Below, piece after piece: positions 26,397-35,126 of a stretch of DNA of 64,000 nucleotides. Source of the DNA: Clostridium caldaquaticum. Lineage in GTDB: Bacteria > Bacillota > Clostridia > Clostridiales > Clostridiaceae. Where the stretch lies: assembly GCF_023806125.1 (NCBI RefSeq), contig NZ_JAMSKT010000008.1, positions 1 to 64,000 of the forward strand, written 5' to 3'. Both the position numbers and the translations under genes were made by a program. The stretch's first letter is position 1, and each line of letters begins with the position of its first letter. The notes beneath the pieces were generated by a model. That model was not told where the DNA came from. It ran no database searches and saw only the letters and a list, made by a program, of their open reading frames with translations.

Positions 26397-28532
26397 TTAT
26401 AGTTTAAACACTCTTAATTCATGCAATGCCCTGGTAGCCATTACATAGTTTAGTTTGCTTTCTCCTTCTCTTTTAGTATCCTGAACTAATATAACAGCAT
26501 CAAATTCAAGTCCTTTTGCAAAATAGGAAGGAATTACTACAATTCCCCCTGTGTAAATTATATCTTCCCTATCTATAACTTTAACATGCTCTCTTTCTTT
26601 TAAAACCTTTCCTATTCTATCCGTCTCTTCTAGGTCTCTGCAAAGTACTGCAATATTCTCATATTCTTTTTGCTGAAGCTTGTGAAGAGCATCGTAGATT
26701 TTATCAATAAGTTCCTCTTCGCTGCTTATTGTTTCCTCAATAACAGCTTCTCCATTTCTTACGAGAGGAACTATTCTGTTATCCTTTAGAAACTTATTAG
26801 CATACTCCATTATTTCCTTAGTAGACCTATAACTTTTATCTAATTTAAAATACTCTACAGTTAACGCAGGTAATATCTCCTCAATACCTAACATAGGAGT
26901 TATTCCTTTAAGAGGCAGTAATCTTTGATTGCTGTCTCCTACTATAGTCATAGAACTGCATCTTGTGAGCTCTTTTATTACTAAAAACTGTACCGCACTA
27001 TAATCCTGTGCTTCGTCAATTACCACATGCTTAGTTTCTTCTTTTATTCTTAAACCTTCAAGCCTGATTTTAAGATATAAAACAGGAGCTAAATCATCTT
27101 GAGTTAATTTTTTATATCCATTAAATTCATTATAAAGTTCTAAACAATCGGCATTATTAATCCACGTTAATTCTTTCTTAGCTCTCATAACTTCAGAGAT
27201 AACTTCTCTTATTTGAATTTTTCTCATTAAATTTAATGAAGTTTCATGAATTTCAAGTTCTGATTTTGATAGCTTTGAAATTTTTTCATTATATTCCTTC
27301 TGTATTTTTCTTACCTTTTCATCCCTTACATCTCTAAGCTTTAAGTATATTATTCTCTTTATCTTTTTACTTCTTCTAAAAAGAGGCATATTCTTATAAT
27401 AATCTTTAAATAACTTTTCTATCTCTTCTTTGTCTGCGACAACTTTATCGTAGAATTTTACACTCTGAACTTTAAAGTATTCATCATCCAGCTTAGTTAT
27501 AAAATCATCAAGTTCTTTTACATAATCCATAGAACTCTTATGAATTATTTCACTTATAAACTCTTTATCATTCTTTAATACTTTCTCCATATAGTCTTTA
27601 AAATTCATTACATTGCTTATACCTAATATATCTATAGCAAAATCTCTGAAAGTAGTTTGCCTAACACCTACTTCTCCAAGGCTTGGAAGCACAGTTCCTA
27701 TGTATTCCATAAAAATGCTGTTAGGTCCAAGTATTAAAACCTTGTCTTGCAGAGTGTCTCTATAATTATAGAGCAGATAAGCAACTCTATGAAGAGCAAT
27801 TGTAGTTTTACCGCTGCCTGCCACACCATCAACTACAATAGTTTTATCCTTTGGCTGTCTAATCAGATTATCCTGCTCTTCCTGTATAGTCATTATAATA
27901 TCTCTAAGCTTGGAAGTAGTGTTTCCACTTAATACCATCTGAAGAATATCGTCTTTAACATCTAAGGCTGAGTCAAACATTCCAAGAAGTTTACCCTTCT
28001 TAATTATAAACTGCCTTTTTAAAAGTATATTTACATCTATCCTTCCCGCAGGCGCCATATAAGAATTTTCTCCCAGTCTGCTTGTGTAAAAGAGTGAAGA
28101 AATAGGTGCTCTCCAGTCTACAACTACAGGTTCATATTCGCCCTCTGGAGTCATCCCAAACCTTCCTACGTATATAGTATCGACACCTTCAAAGTTCTCT
28201 TCCTTAAAATCAACTCTTCCGAAATAAGGAGCAGAAAGAAGTATTGTAAGTTCCTTAAGTCTTCTGTCAATTGTTTTAAAAGCCTCTTCTTTAACAAACC
28301 TTTCATGATCGAAATATTCTATTACTTTATCTTCATCATCTCTATACTCTTCTAAAACCTTTTTTCTATAATCCTGAATATAGTTAGAAACATCTTTTCT
28401 TTTTTCAACATAATTTAATATTTCTTTATTTATAAGAGAAATAACTTCCTCAAGCTTTTGTTTCTCAACATTAAGCTGCATTTCCTTTTCAATGCTTAAC
28501 TCTTTTTCCAGACTTAAATCATTAATTTCCAA
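26397..28532 (-). CDS. helD: HelD-like superfamily 1 helicase (RNA polymerase recycling)
   Basis: UvrD/Rep-like ATPase that in Firmicutes removes stalled RNA polymerase from DNA. The protein of about 711 aa has an N-terminal coiled-coil arm (residues 1-100), Walker A GVAGSGKT, Walker B VVIDEAQDYS and late helicase motifs (LDKSYRST, YVMATRALHELRV). A long charged helical insertion between the ATPase halves is also a HelD trait. Length is close to the 774 aa of the B. subtilis protein. TTG at 28532 is chosen because GAGGTG stands 6 bp before it; the GTG at 28541 lies inside this site. Confidence 0.88.
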   Translation of the reverse strand: MEINDLSLEKELSIEKEMQLNVEKQKLEEVISLINKEILNYVEKRKDVSNYIQDYRKKVLEEYRDDEDKVIEYFDHERFVKEEAFKTIDRRLKELTILLSAPYFGRVDFKEENFEGVDTIYVGRFGMTPEGEYEPVVVDWRAPISSLFYTSRLGENSYMAPAGRIDVNILLKRQFIIKKGKLLGMFDSALDVKDDILQMVLSGNTTSKLRDIIMTIQEEQDNLIRQPKDKTIVVDGVAGSGKTTIALHRVAYLLYNYRDTLQDKVLILGPNSIFMEYIGTVLPSLGEVGVRQTTFRDFAIDILGISNVMNFKDYMEKVLKNDKEFISEIIHKSSMDYVKELDDFITKLDDEYFKVQSVKFYDKVVADKEEIEKLFKDYYKNMPLFRRSKKIKRIIYLKLRDVRDEKVRKIQKEYNEKISKLSKSELEIHETSLNLMRKIQIREVISEVMRAKKELTWINNADCLELYNEFNGYKKLTQDDLAPVLYLKIRLEGLRIKEETKHVVIDEAQDYSAVQFLVIKELTRCSSMTIVGDSNQRLLPLKGITPMLGIEEILPALTVEYFKLDKSYRSTKEIMEYANKFLKDNRIVPLVRNGEAVIEETISSEEELIDKIYDALHKLQQKEYENIAVLCRDLEETDRIGKVLKEREHVKVIDREDIIYTGGIVVIPSYFAKGLEFDAVILVQDTKREGESKLNYVMATRALHELRVFKL

Positions 28533-28554
28533 CCCTATCACCTCTTTAATTCCT

Positions 28555-30363
28555 CTATTCTCCCCTGACTTCTCTTACCATTTCCATAAATTCATCACCC
28601 ATGATAGTCTCTTTCTCTAAAAGTCTTTCAGCAATTTTTCTCATAAGTTCCCTGTTATTTTTCAAAATATCTATAGCTGTTTTATGTGCCTCTTTAATTA
28701 TTTTTAATGTTTCTTCGTCTATAGCCGCTGCAGTTTCTGCACTGCAGTTTTGCACTGGTCTGCCATCTAAATACCTGTTTGATGGAGATTCAAGTCCCAT
28801 CATATCAAATTTTTCAGACATACCATACATTGATACCATGCTTCTTGCAGTCTGAGTGGCTTTTTCAATATCATTTGAAGCTCCTGTAGAAATTGAATTA
28901 AACTCTACTTCCTCTGCAGCTCTGCCTCCAAGAAGTATTGCTATTTCATTAAAGAGTTCCTCCTTTGTAATAAGATATTTATCCTCCTCAGGAAGCTGCA
29001 AAGTATAACCTAAAGCTCCCATAGTTCTTGGAACAATAGTTATCTTATGAACAGGATCCGTTCCCTTTAATAGTGCTGCAACAAGTGCATGACCTACTTC
29101 ATGGAAAGCTACGGTTTTCTTTTCTTTGTCAGACATAATTCTGTCTTTCTTTTCCTTACCTGCTATTATTACCTCAATGGCATCTTCCAAGTCCTCTTGT
29201 ATTATCTCTTTTCTGTTGTTTTTAACTGCTCTAAGTGCTGCTTCATTTACCATATTAGCTAAATCTGCTCCTACAGCACCTGGAGTAGCCTTTGCTATAG
29301 CTTCCACATCTAAATCCTTAGAGTATTTAACACTTTTTAGATGAACTCTTAAAATAGCTTCTCTTCCTTTTAAATCAGGTCTATCTACAATAACTCTTCT
29401 GTCAAATCTTCCAGGTCTTAAAAGTGCTTTATCAAGTATTTCTGGTCTGTTAGTAGCTGCAAGTATTACTACAGGCTTACTAGAATCAAACCCATCCATC
29501 TCAGCTAAAAGCTGATTTAATGTCTGCTCTCTTTCATCATTTCCGCTTAAATTACCTTCTCTGCTCTTTCCTATAGCATCTATTTCATCTATAAATATTA
29601 TGCATGGAGCTTTCTCTGCCGCTTGTTTAAACAAATCTCTGACTCTAGCAGCTCCCATACCAACAAACATCTCTACAAATTCAGAACCTGACATTGAAAA
29701 GAAAGGAACCTTTGCCTCACCAGCCACAGCCTTTGCAAGCAAAGTTTTTCCTGTTCCTGGCGGTCCAACTAATAAAGCCCCCTTTGGAAGCTTAGCACCT
29801 ATCTCTGCATATTTTTTAGGGTTATTAAGAAAATCTACTATTTCTGCTAAGGATTCCTTAGCCTCTTCCTGTCCTGCTACATCTGCAAAAGTCTTTCCTG
29901 TTTCATTTTCAGCATAAAGCTTTGCAGTGTTTTTCCCAAAGGACATAACTCCGCTGCCAAACTTTTTATCCAGTCTTCCAAAAATAAGTCTTCCTAAAAA
30001 GGTAAAAAGTATTATAGGCAGCACCCAATTAAAGAAGAAATTTTTAATTGGATTGTTATTTGGAGCTACTCCTCCAAATTGAACTCCTGCGGCAGTCAGC
30101 TTCTCTACTAGCTTAGGGTCGTTAACATTAACTGTATATAATATTTTCTTCTTTTGTCCCTCTTCAACCTTAGGAATAACAATTATTCTATCATTTGATA
30201 TCTGAACTTCCTCTACCTTTTTTTCTGAAATCAGACTCAAAAACTCATTATATTTAATGCTTTGTGTAGTTAAATCTACTATTAAAAAATTTATAATCAT
30301 AAGTAATATTGCTGCTCCTATAATGTAGTAAGCTGCATACTTATATTTCTTATTATCAAACAT
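28555..30363 (-). CDS. ftsH: ATP-dependent zinc metalloprotease FtsH
   Basis: Membrane-bound AAA+ protease for protein quality control. The 602-aa protein has two N-terminal membrane helices (about 12-28 and 110-128) flanking a small external domain. The AAA module carries Walker A GPPGTGKT, Walker B FIDEIDA and the second region of homology, and the peptidase zinc motif is HEVGH. AGGAGG precedes the ATG. It lies just upstream of helD (22 bp) in the same direction and 10 bp downstream of the epimerase gene, so the three may be cotranscribed. Here it is away from its common tilS-hpt neighbours. Confidence 0.96.
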   Translation of the reverse strand: MFDNKKYKYAAYYIIGAAILLMIINFLIVDLTTQSIKYNEFLSLISEKKVEEVQISNDRIIVIPKVEEGQKKKILYTVNVNDPKLVEKLTAAGVQFGGVAPNNNPIKNFFFNWVLPIILFTFLGRLIFGRLDKKFGSGVMSFGKNTAKLYAENETGKTFADVAGQEEAKESLAEIVDFLNNPKKYAEIGAKLPKGALLVGPPGTGKTLLAKAVAGEAKVPFFSMSGSEFVEMFVGMGAARVRDLFKQAAEKAPCIIFIDEIDAIGKSREGNLSGNDEREQTLNQLLAEMDGFDSSKPVVILAATNRPEILDKALLRPGRFDRRVIVDRPDLKGREAILRVHLKSVKYSKDLDVEAIAKATPGAVGADLANMVNEAALRAVKNNRKEIIQEDLEDAIEVIIAGKEKKDRIMSDKEKKTVAFHEVGHALVAALLKGTDPVHKITIVPRTMGALGYTLQLPEEDKYLITKEELFNEIAILLGGRAAEEVEFNSISTGASNDIEKATQTARSMVSMYGMSEKFDMMGLESPSNRYLDGRPVQNCSAETAAAIDEETLKIIKEAHKTAIDILKNNRELMRKIAERLLEKETIMGDEFMEMVREVRGE

Positions 30364-30373
30364 CTCTTTCCTC

Positions 30374-31465
30374 CTAACTTAATTCCACCCATCCTTGTAC
30401 ATCTGTAATTCCAAGTCCTGGAGCATCTGAAAGTAAAATTTTATCTTTGTTAAAGCTTACTCCACCTATTACAGGGTCTTCTAACATTAGATTAACTGTA
30501 TCAAGGTCTGCTCTAGTTATATTCTTTTTTCCACCTGAAAAACTTGCAGCGGCTGTAATACCTATCTTACTTTCAAGCATGCAGCCAATCATGCACTCTA
30601 TCCCCATAGTTTCAGCAATGCTGTTTATTTTAGCTGCATTATAAAGCCCTCCGCATTTCATAAGCTTTATATTAACAAGATCCGCTGCTCTCATCTGTAT
30701 TACCTTCAAAGCCTCATAAGAACTAAAAACAGCCTCATCGGCTAATATATCAGTCTCCACATTTTCAGTTACAAACTTTAATCCTTCCAAATCCCAGTAC
30801 TTAACAGGCTGCTCCACAAGCTCAATATTAAGACCCATATCCTCAAATTTTCTTATGATTCTTACTGCTTCTTTGGGTTTCCAGCCTTGATTGGCATCAA
30901 CTCTTATTGTTATATTTCCTCCAACTGCATCTCTTATGGCTTTAATTCTTTGTATATCCATACTAAAGTCTGTTCCTGCCTTAATCTTTAAAATATTAAA
31001 GCCTTGCTGAACAGCCTTTATTGAATCATTAACCATTTCCTCTAGAGAATTTACGCTTATAGTTATATCTGTAGTTATTTCGTTTCTATAGCCTCCAAAA
31101 AGCTTATACAAAGGCATGTTATATTTTTTCCCAAACAAGTCATAAACAGCCATATCTACCGCAGCTTTAGCACTTGTGTTTTTAATAATAGAACTATGAA
31201 GAACATTCATTATTCCCTCCATATTATCTATATCCATGCCTATAAGTTTTGGTTTTATTATACCCTTAACAGCACCTTCTATAGACGATTCTATCTCTCC
31301 TGTTATTACTGCAGTTGGCGTTGCACTTCCAAAACCAGCTTCACCGCTGTCAGAAATCACCTTTATAACTATTTCCTCAGCCCTATCTACAGTTCTTAAA
31401 GCAGTTTTAAAAGTTTTTTTCAAAGCAATGCTAACCTTTCCAACTTTTATATCTGCAATTTTCAT
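30374..31465 (-). CDS. Dipeptide epimerase (L-Ala-D/L-Glu epimerase), enolase superfamily
   Basis: Probable racemase of cell-wall-derived dipeptides such as L-Ala-D-Glu. The 363-aa protein has the muconate-lactonizing subgroup pattern: the catalytic lysine pair in ILKIKAG, metal ligands in [13 protein letters not shown] and LADEAV, and the second lysine in NIKLMKCGG. This matches the L-Ala-D/L-Glu epimerase branch. GGAGG lies upstream of the ATG. No other peptidoglycan-recycling genes adjoin it. Confidence 0.88.
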   Translation of the reverse strand: MKIADIKVGKVSIALKKTFKTALRTVDRAEEIVIKVISDSGEAGFGSATPTAVITGEIESSIEGAVKGIIKPKLIGMDIDNMEGIMNVLHSSIIKNTSAKAAVDMAVYDLFGKKYNMPLYKLFGGYRNEITTDITISVNSLEEMVNDSIKAVQQGFNILKIKAGTDFSMDIQRIKAIRDAVGGNITIRVDANQGWKPKEAVRIIRKFEDMGLNIELVEQPVKYWDLEGLKFVTENVETDILADEAVFSSYEALKVIQMRAADLVNIKLMKCGGLYNAAKINSIAETMGIECMIGCMLESKIGITAAASFSGGKKNITRADLDTVNLMLEDPVIGGVSFNKDKILLSDAPGLGITDVQGWVELS

Positions 31466-31780
31466 TACATTCCTCCATGTTTAATAAATATATACATTAC
31501 AAATTATAAACTAAAACAATAAATATACATACACATTTAATAAAATATTTAAAATTAATTCAGAGTTTTTTGTAATATTTTAATCTAATACAAAATAAAA
31601 AGTAGAAAATTTTTATTATTAATTTTATTAAAAATTCCTTTGATTATTAATTTAAATTTATAGGAACACATGTTTGTATACACTTTATTAAAAAGTTAAA
31701 TTTATACAAATAGTCTTGAATAATTTATCATATAGCTGCTAGCAAAATTAACGGGCCCTATATTTAAGGAGAGTATTTTA
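31466..31780. other. AT-rich divergent intergenic region
   Basis: This 315-bp gap between the epimerase gene and the divergent sigma-factor gene is extremely AT-rich with no open frame of note. A weak SigA-like pattern, TTGTAT-N17-TAAATT, lies at about 31673-31701 on the plus strand. AAGGAG precedes the sigma-factor ATG. I see no hairpin or riboswitch. Confidence 0.5.
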
Positions 31781-32353
31781 ATGGAATTAGAAAAATTAGT
31801 ACTAGAAGCTAAAAAAGGCAATGATAAAGCTTATGAAGAAATAATTAATAGGTTTAAGGGATTTATCTGTAAACTTGCTAAAGAAACATATATTTCCGGC
31901 TATGATACTGAGGATTTGCTTCAAATTGGATATACTACTTTAATAAAAGCAATACGTAAATTTGACTTTAGTAAAAATAATAACTTTACAGTATATGTAA
32001 CTTCTGCTATAAAAAATAACTTTTATTATGAAATAAGACAAAAAAGCAGGTATAATGGAGCAATCAGCTTAAACAAGGAGATTGATGAAGGTATCGAATT
32101 TATTGAAAATATTGTTTCTGATGAAGATATAGAAAAAGACTTTTTACTAAAAGAAAGCATAGAAGAACTGCATGCTGCTCTTAAAAAGCTTGAGCCTTTG
32201 GAAAGAGAGCTTATTGAACATATATATTTCAGCAATAATACAATGAAAAAATTTGCTGAATTAAAAGCAATTAACTATACAACTTGTACCAAATTAAAAG
32301 AGAAAGCGTTAAAAAAACTGAAAAACCTTATGTTATTGAATAATAAAGCTTAA
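31781..32353 (+). CDS. Alternative sigma-70-family factor
   Basis: A 190-aa sigma factor with region 2 (ISGYDTEDLLQIGYTTLIKAIRKFD, shortened here as about residues 36-62, including the core-binding DLLQ and Trp-less -10 region) and a region 4 helix-turn-helix near residues 135-185 (LEPLERELIEHIYF, then a KFAELKAINYTTCTKL unit). Region 3 is absent. Size and layout recall the group-5 sigma factors of clostridia (TcdR/BotR/UviA) and phage-like sigmas; I cannot assign it to any of them. AAGGAG precedes the ATG. Two small genes follow and are probably cotranscribed. Confidence 0.82.
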   Translation: MELEKLVLEAKKGNDKAYEEIINRFKGFICKLAKETYISGYDTEDLLQIGYTTLIKAIRKFDFSKNNNFTVYVTSAIKNNFYYEIRQKSRYNGAISLNKEIDEGIEFIENIVSDEDIEKDFLLKESIEELHAALKKLEPLERELIEHIYFSNNTMKKFAELKAINYTTCTKLKEKALKKLKNLMLLNNKA

Positions 32354-32404
32354 ATAATCAAAAAATATAAAAGTAAAAGATAATAAGATTAGGAGTTGAT
32401 AATT

Positions 32405-32560
32405 ATGGGTACAGGAAAGAGTGCAAAAGGAATCGTTGGTAAGTTTCCAATGGCTAGCAAACGTAAAGGCCCTATTGGAGAAGGAATAGATTTTGTTCAG
32501 AAAAACTTAACAACCGTTCCTGAAATAGATAAAACTATTAAGAACAGAAAGGATGACTAA
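32405..32560 (+). CDS. 51-aa basic microprotein downstream of sigma factor
   Basis: Function not recognised. ATG at 32405 follows AGGAG at good spacing. The product starts MGTGKSAKGIVGKFPMAS, continues with KRKGPIGEGIDFVQKN and ends in charged residues (KNRKDD). It is basic and Gly/Lys-rich, with no membrane segment. It lies 51 bp after the sigma-factor gene, and its stop codon overlaps the start of the next small gene by one base, so translation of the two is probably coupled. Confidence 0.72.
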   Translation: MGTGKSAKGIVGKFPMASKRKGPIGEGIDFVQKNLTTVPEIDKTIKNRKDD

Positions 32561-32739
32561 TGAAAGGCGTAGTTATAGATATATATCAAGCAGAGGCTTA
32601 TGTTTCTCTTCAAGATGGCAGAAATATATGTGTTGGCCTAGCACATCTGCCTTCCAATATCAAAACTGGTACTAGTATAAATATACCAATGGATTCAACC
32701 TCAATGACAAACCATAAAATATCTAATGGAATATTTTAA
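32560..32739 (+). CDS. 59-aa small beta-rich protein
   Basis: Function not recognised. ATG overlaps the previous stop (TAATG). The product begins MKGVVIDIYQAEAYVSLQDG and has alternating hydrophobic residues up to TGTSINIP, suggesting a small beta barrel of KOW or S1-like size. There is no signal peptide or cysteine cluster (one Cys). It ends just before the promoter of the thiT riboswitch. Coupling to the sigma factor suggests a shared regulon or regulator, as an inference only. Confidence 0.72.
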   Translation: MKGVVIDIYQAEAYVSLQDGRNICVGLAHLPSNIKTGTSINIPMDSTSMTNHKISNGIF

Positions 32740-32754
32740 GCTTAAAATTTTATC

Positions 32755-32783
32755 TTGAACAATCATTATAAATTTAATATAAT
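32755..32783 (+). promoter_or_regulatory. SigA promoter of thiT leader
   Basis: TTGAAC-N17-TATAAT, with the predicted start near 32790, just before the TPP aptamer. Confidence 0.75.
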
Positions 32784-32802
32784 ATTTGTTGAAGAAAATA
32801 TT

Positions 32803-32887
32803 GTGCTAGGGGTGCCTTTAGGCTGAGAGATGAAGAATTTCATTAACCCTCATACCTGATCTGGATAATACCAGCGTAGGAAAGCGA
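32803..32887 (+). ncRNA. TPP riboswitch
   Basis: The THI-box elements are all present in order: GGGGTGCC, GGCTGAGAGATGA, ACCCTCATACCTGATCTGG, ATAATACCAGCGTAGGAAAG. The terminator at 32902-32935 follows, so the switch probably acts by transcription termination when thiamine pyrophosphate is bound. Confidence 0.96.
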
Positions 32888-32901
32888 TTTTAGTGTAGTT
32901 T

Positions 32902-32935
32902 AAAACCGTATTCCAATCTGGATACGGTTTTTTTA
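32902..32935 (+). terminator. Riboswitch-controlled terminator before thiT
   Basis: AAAACCGTAT pairs with ATACGGTTTT and is followed by TTTTA, 15 bp after the TPP aptamer and 39 bp before thiT. Confidence 0.85.
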
Positions 32936-32973
32936 TTGCTGCCTCTTAGCACAACATAAAAAGGAGGTATTTT

Positions 32974-33684
32974 ATGAACACTTTTTTATCAACAAATTTT
33001 CTAAACGGCTTTAACTTTGAATTTAAGGGCATTGATTTGAAATCTATAGAAGAGGGCTTTGCTGAAGTGCCAAAACATCCTGTAGCTATATTTGCACTAA
33101 TTGGCTTATTAGTATTAGCTTTCGTGCTTATTAAAGTAAAAAAAGTAAAGCTTACTACTAAAATTATGGCTCATATAGGTATGGCTCTTGCATTAGGTAC
33201 AGTTTTAAAGATGATTAAATTCTATCAATTGCCTAATGGAGGAAGCGTATCACTTGGCAGCATGGTTCCTATATTTATTATAAGTTTATTTTATGGTTCT
33301 GAAATAGGGATACTTACAGGACTTCTATTTGGTCTGCTGGACTTTTTACTTGGTCCATATATACTGCATCCTGTACAAGTACTTTTTGATTACCCTCTTG
33401 CATTTGCCGCACTAGGAATAGCAGGATACTTTAAAGACAAAAATAAAGTACAAATGATATTTGGAATTGTACTTGCATTAATAGGAAGATTTTTATTTCA
33501 TTTTATATCCGGAATTGTATTCTATGGAAGCTACGCTGAGGCTGGACAATCTGTAGCAGCTTACTCTTTCTGGTATAACTTAAGCTATATAGGTCCTGAA
33601 GGCCTTTTATGTATTATAATACTAGCTCTGCTGCCAATCAATGAATTATACAATGTAATAAACAGAACTTTAATAAAAAAGTAA
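32974..33684 (+). CDS. thiT: Thiamine ECF transporter S component ThiT
   Basis: Substrate-binding membrane subunit of an energy-coupling-factor thiamine importer. The 236-aa protein has about seven hydrophobic segments; the ThiT core shows NGGSVSLGSMVPI and LHPVQVLFDYPLAF, typical of the thiamine site. The first 60 residues form an extra N-terminal segment compared with the usual length of about 180-190 aa. AAGGAGG precedes ATG at 32974. A TPP riboswitch directly upstream confirms the substrate. Confidence 0.94.
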   Translation: MNTFLSTNFLNGFNFEFKGIDLKSIEEGFAEVPKHPVAIFALIGLLVLAFVLIKVKKVKLTTKIMAHIGMALALGTVLKMIKFYQLPNGGSVSLGSMVPIFIISLFYGSEIGILTGLLFGLLDFLLGPYILHPVQVLFDYPLAFAALGIAGYFKDKNKVQMIFGIVLALIGRFLFHFISGIVFYGSYAEAGQSVAAYSFWYNLSYIGPEGLLCIIILALLPINELYNVINRTLIKK

Positions 33685-33716
33685 GCAGATGAATACAACA
33701 TCTGCTTACTTTTTTA
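33677..33716. terminator. Bidirectional terminator (thiT and ferredoxin)
   Basis: AAGTAAGCAGATG pairs with CATCTGCTTACTT, flanked by A and T runs between convergent genes. Confidence 0.9.
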
Positions 33717-33717
33717 A

Positions 33718-33906
33718 TTAAGAAACTGAAATTGCATTAACTGGGCAGGATTCTTCTGCTTCTTTAGCGGAATCAGCTGCACCTTCAGGAACTTCATCTG
33801 TAATAACTCCAGCCTTTCCGTCATCTTCCATTTCAAAAACTTCTGGACATAACGATGGGCATAATCCACAAGATATGCATGCTTCCTTATCTACATTTGC
33901 TTTCAT
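33718..33906 (-). CDS. Single-cluster [4Fe-4S] ferredoxin
   Basis: A 62-aa acidic electron carrier. Cysteines C10, C13, C16 and a Cys-Pro at C54 would bind one [4Fe-4S] cluster, and C20 is extra. The acidic middle part replaces the second cluster of 2x[4Fe-4S] clostridial ferredoxins. CGGAGG precedes the ATG. It is transcribed alone and could serve hydrogenase or oxoacid oxidoreductase, but no direct link is shown. Confidence 0.93.
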   Translation of the reverse strand: MKANVDKEACISCGLCPSLCPEVFEMEDDGKAGVITDEVPEGAADSAKEAEESCPVNAISVS

Positions 33907-34004
33907 AATACGACCTCCGTTTACTTAAAATAAGTACAAAATAAAATTATGTACATTAATATTTATATTGTACCCTGAAAAAAATAAATTATTACAAAAA
34001 TAAA

Positions 34005-34039
34005 AAAGAACAAACCCTAAAACTTAGAATCTGTTCTTT
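34005..34039 (-). terminator. Probable terminator of Mrp/ApbC gene
   Basis: AAAGAACA pairs with TGTTCTTT around a partly paired loop, followed by TTTTTATTTTTG on the minus strand. Confidence 0.65.
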
Positions 34040-34044
34040 CAACT

Positions 34045-34887
34045 TTAAATTATTCTCATAAAATTTCCTAATAAATCACTATATTCAGATGAACTATTAA
34101 TAAATTCTTCAACTTCGCCGCTTTCCATTTTTTCTACCAAATCTAAATTTATAGGAAGTTCTGCAATTAGAGGTATTCCTAAAGCTTCAGCCTGCTCCCC
34201 TGCTGACTTTTTACTAAACACCCTTTGCTTTTCGCCACAGGAACTGCATTTAATATAAGACATATTTTCAACTACACCATATACTCTTATGTTCATTTTT
34301 TGAGCCATAATAACTACCTTTTTAACTATCATAGTTACCATATCCTGAGGTGTAGCAGCTATAATTACTCCAGTTAGCGGAATACTTTGCATTACTGTCA
34401 ACGCTAAATCTCCTGTTCCTGGAGGCATATCTATTAAAAGGTAATCAAGTTCTCCCCAATCTGTATCTCTATACATCTGTGTTAAAACCCCTGTCAATAT
34501 AGGACCTCTCCAAATAACAGGCTGTTCTTCTTCCTCTGTTAAAAGATTTAAAGAAATTACCTTTATACCAGTAGAAGTTTCAACTGGTACAAACTTAGCC
34601 TCTTCCTCACTCTTTCCTGGAAGAACTGCTGCTCTTTCTTTATTTATACCAAAAAATCTTGGCATTGAAGGACCTGTAATATCACCGTCCAATACTCCAA
34701 CCTTGTAACCTAGACTTCTAAGCTTTGTGGCAAGTATTCCTGTAACTGTGGATTTACCTACTCCTCCCTTGCCGCTCATAACTCCAATTATATTTTTAAT
34801 GCTGCCGTAACTTGGTACTATCACTGAACAAGTATTTTCACTACTTCCGCACTTTCCCTTACTTGCACAGCTGTCACATTTTCCCAT
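34045..34887 (-). CDS. Mrp/NBP35-family Fe-S cluster carrier ATPase
   Basis: P-loop ATPase thought to carry Fe-S clusters to apoproteins. The 280-aa protein has a short N-terminal cysteine motif (CDSCASKGKC, near residues 4-13), the deviant Walker A GKGGVGKST, the DMPPGTGD switch and a CSSCG motif near residue 215 that would bridge a cluster between two monomers. AGGGAAAA-type ribosome signal precedes the ATG. It is transcribed alone. Confidence 0.92.
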   Translation of the reverse strand: MGKCDSCASKGKCGSSENTCSVIVPSYGSIKNIIGVMSGKGGVGKSTVTGILATKLRSLGYKVGVLDGDITGPSMPRFFGINKERAAVLPGKSEEEAKFVPVETSTGIKVISLNLLTEEEEQPVIWRGPILTGVLTQMYRDTDWGELDYLLIDMPPGTGDLALTVMQSIPLTGVIIAATPQDMVTMIVKKVVIMAQKMNIRVYGVVENMSYIKCSSCGEKQRVFSKKSAGEQAEALGIPLIAELPINLDLVEKMESGEVEEFINSSSEYSDLLGNFMRII

Positions 34888-35063
34888 AAGTTTTCCCTCC
34901 TCTATTTTATCATAAAAAGTAATATAACTTATACCTCTTTAGTTTCTAATTGCATCATATATTATAACACAAAAACAAAATAAAAGCCCGTAACTAAATT
35001 TGCAAGCTGATATAAATAACCATTATATCACTCAACCTTCTTTTTAATTTTAAATATTAAAAA

Positions 35064-35104
35064 GGAAATCTCTAATTACAGCCAAATCACAAAAAGAGAT
35101 TTCC
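35064..35104 (-). terminator. Terminator of GH106 gene
   Basis: GGAAATCTCT pairs with AGAGATTTCC and is followed on the minus strand by TTTTTAATATT. Confidence 0.85.
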
Positions 35105-35126
35105 ATTAAAACATTTTAAGTTACAA

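Noticed and set aside
31720-31760. SigE/SigG-type promoter for the sigma-factor gene
   Set aside because: CATATAGCT is near a sporulation -10 box but does not fit CATACANT or CATANNNTA and lacks a good -35 partner.
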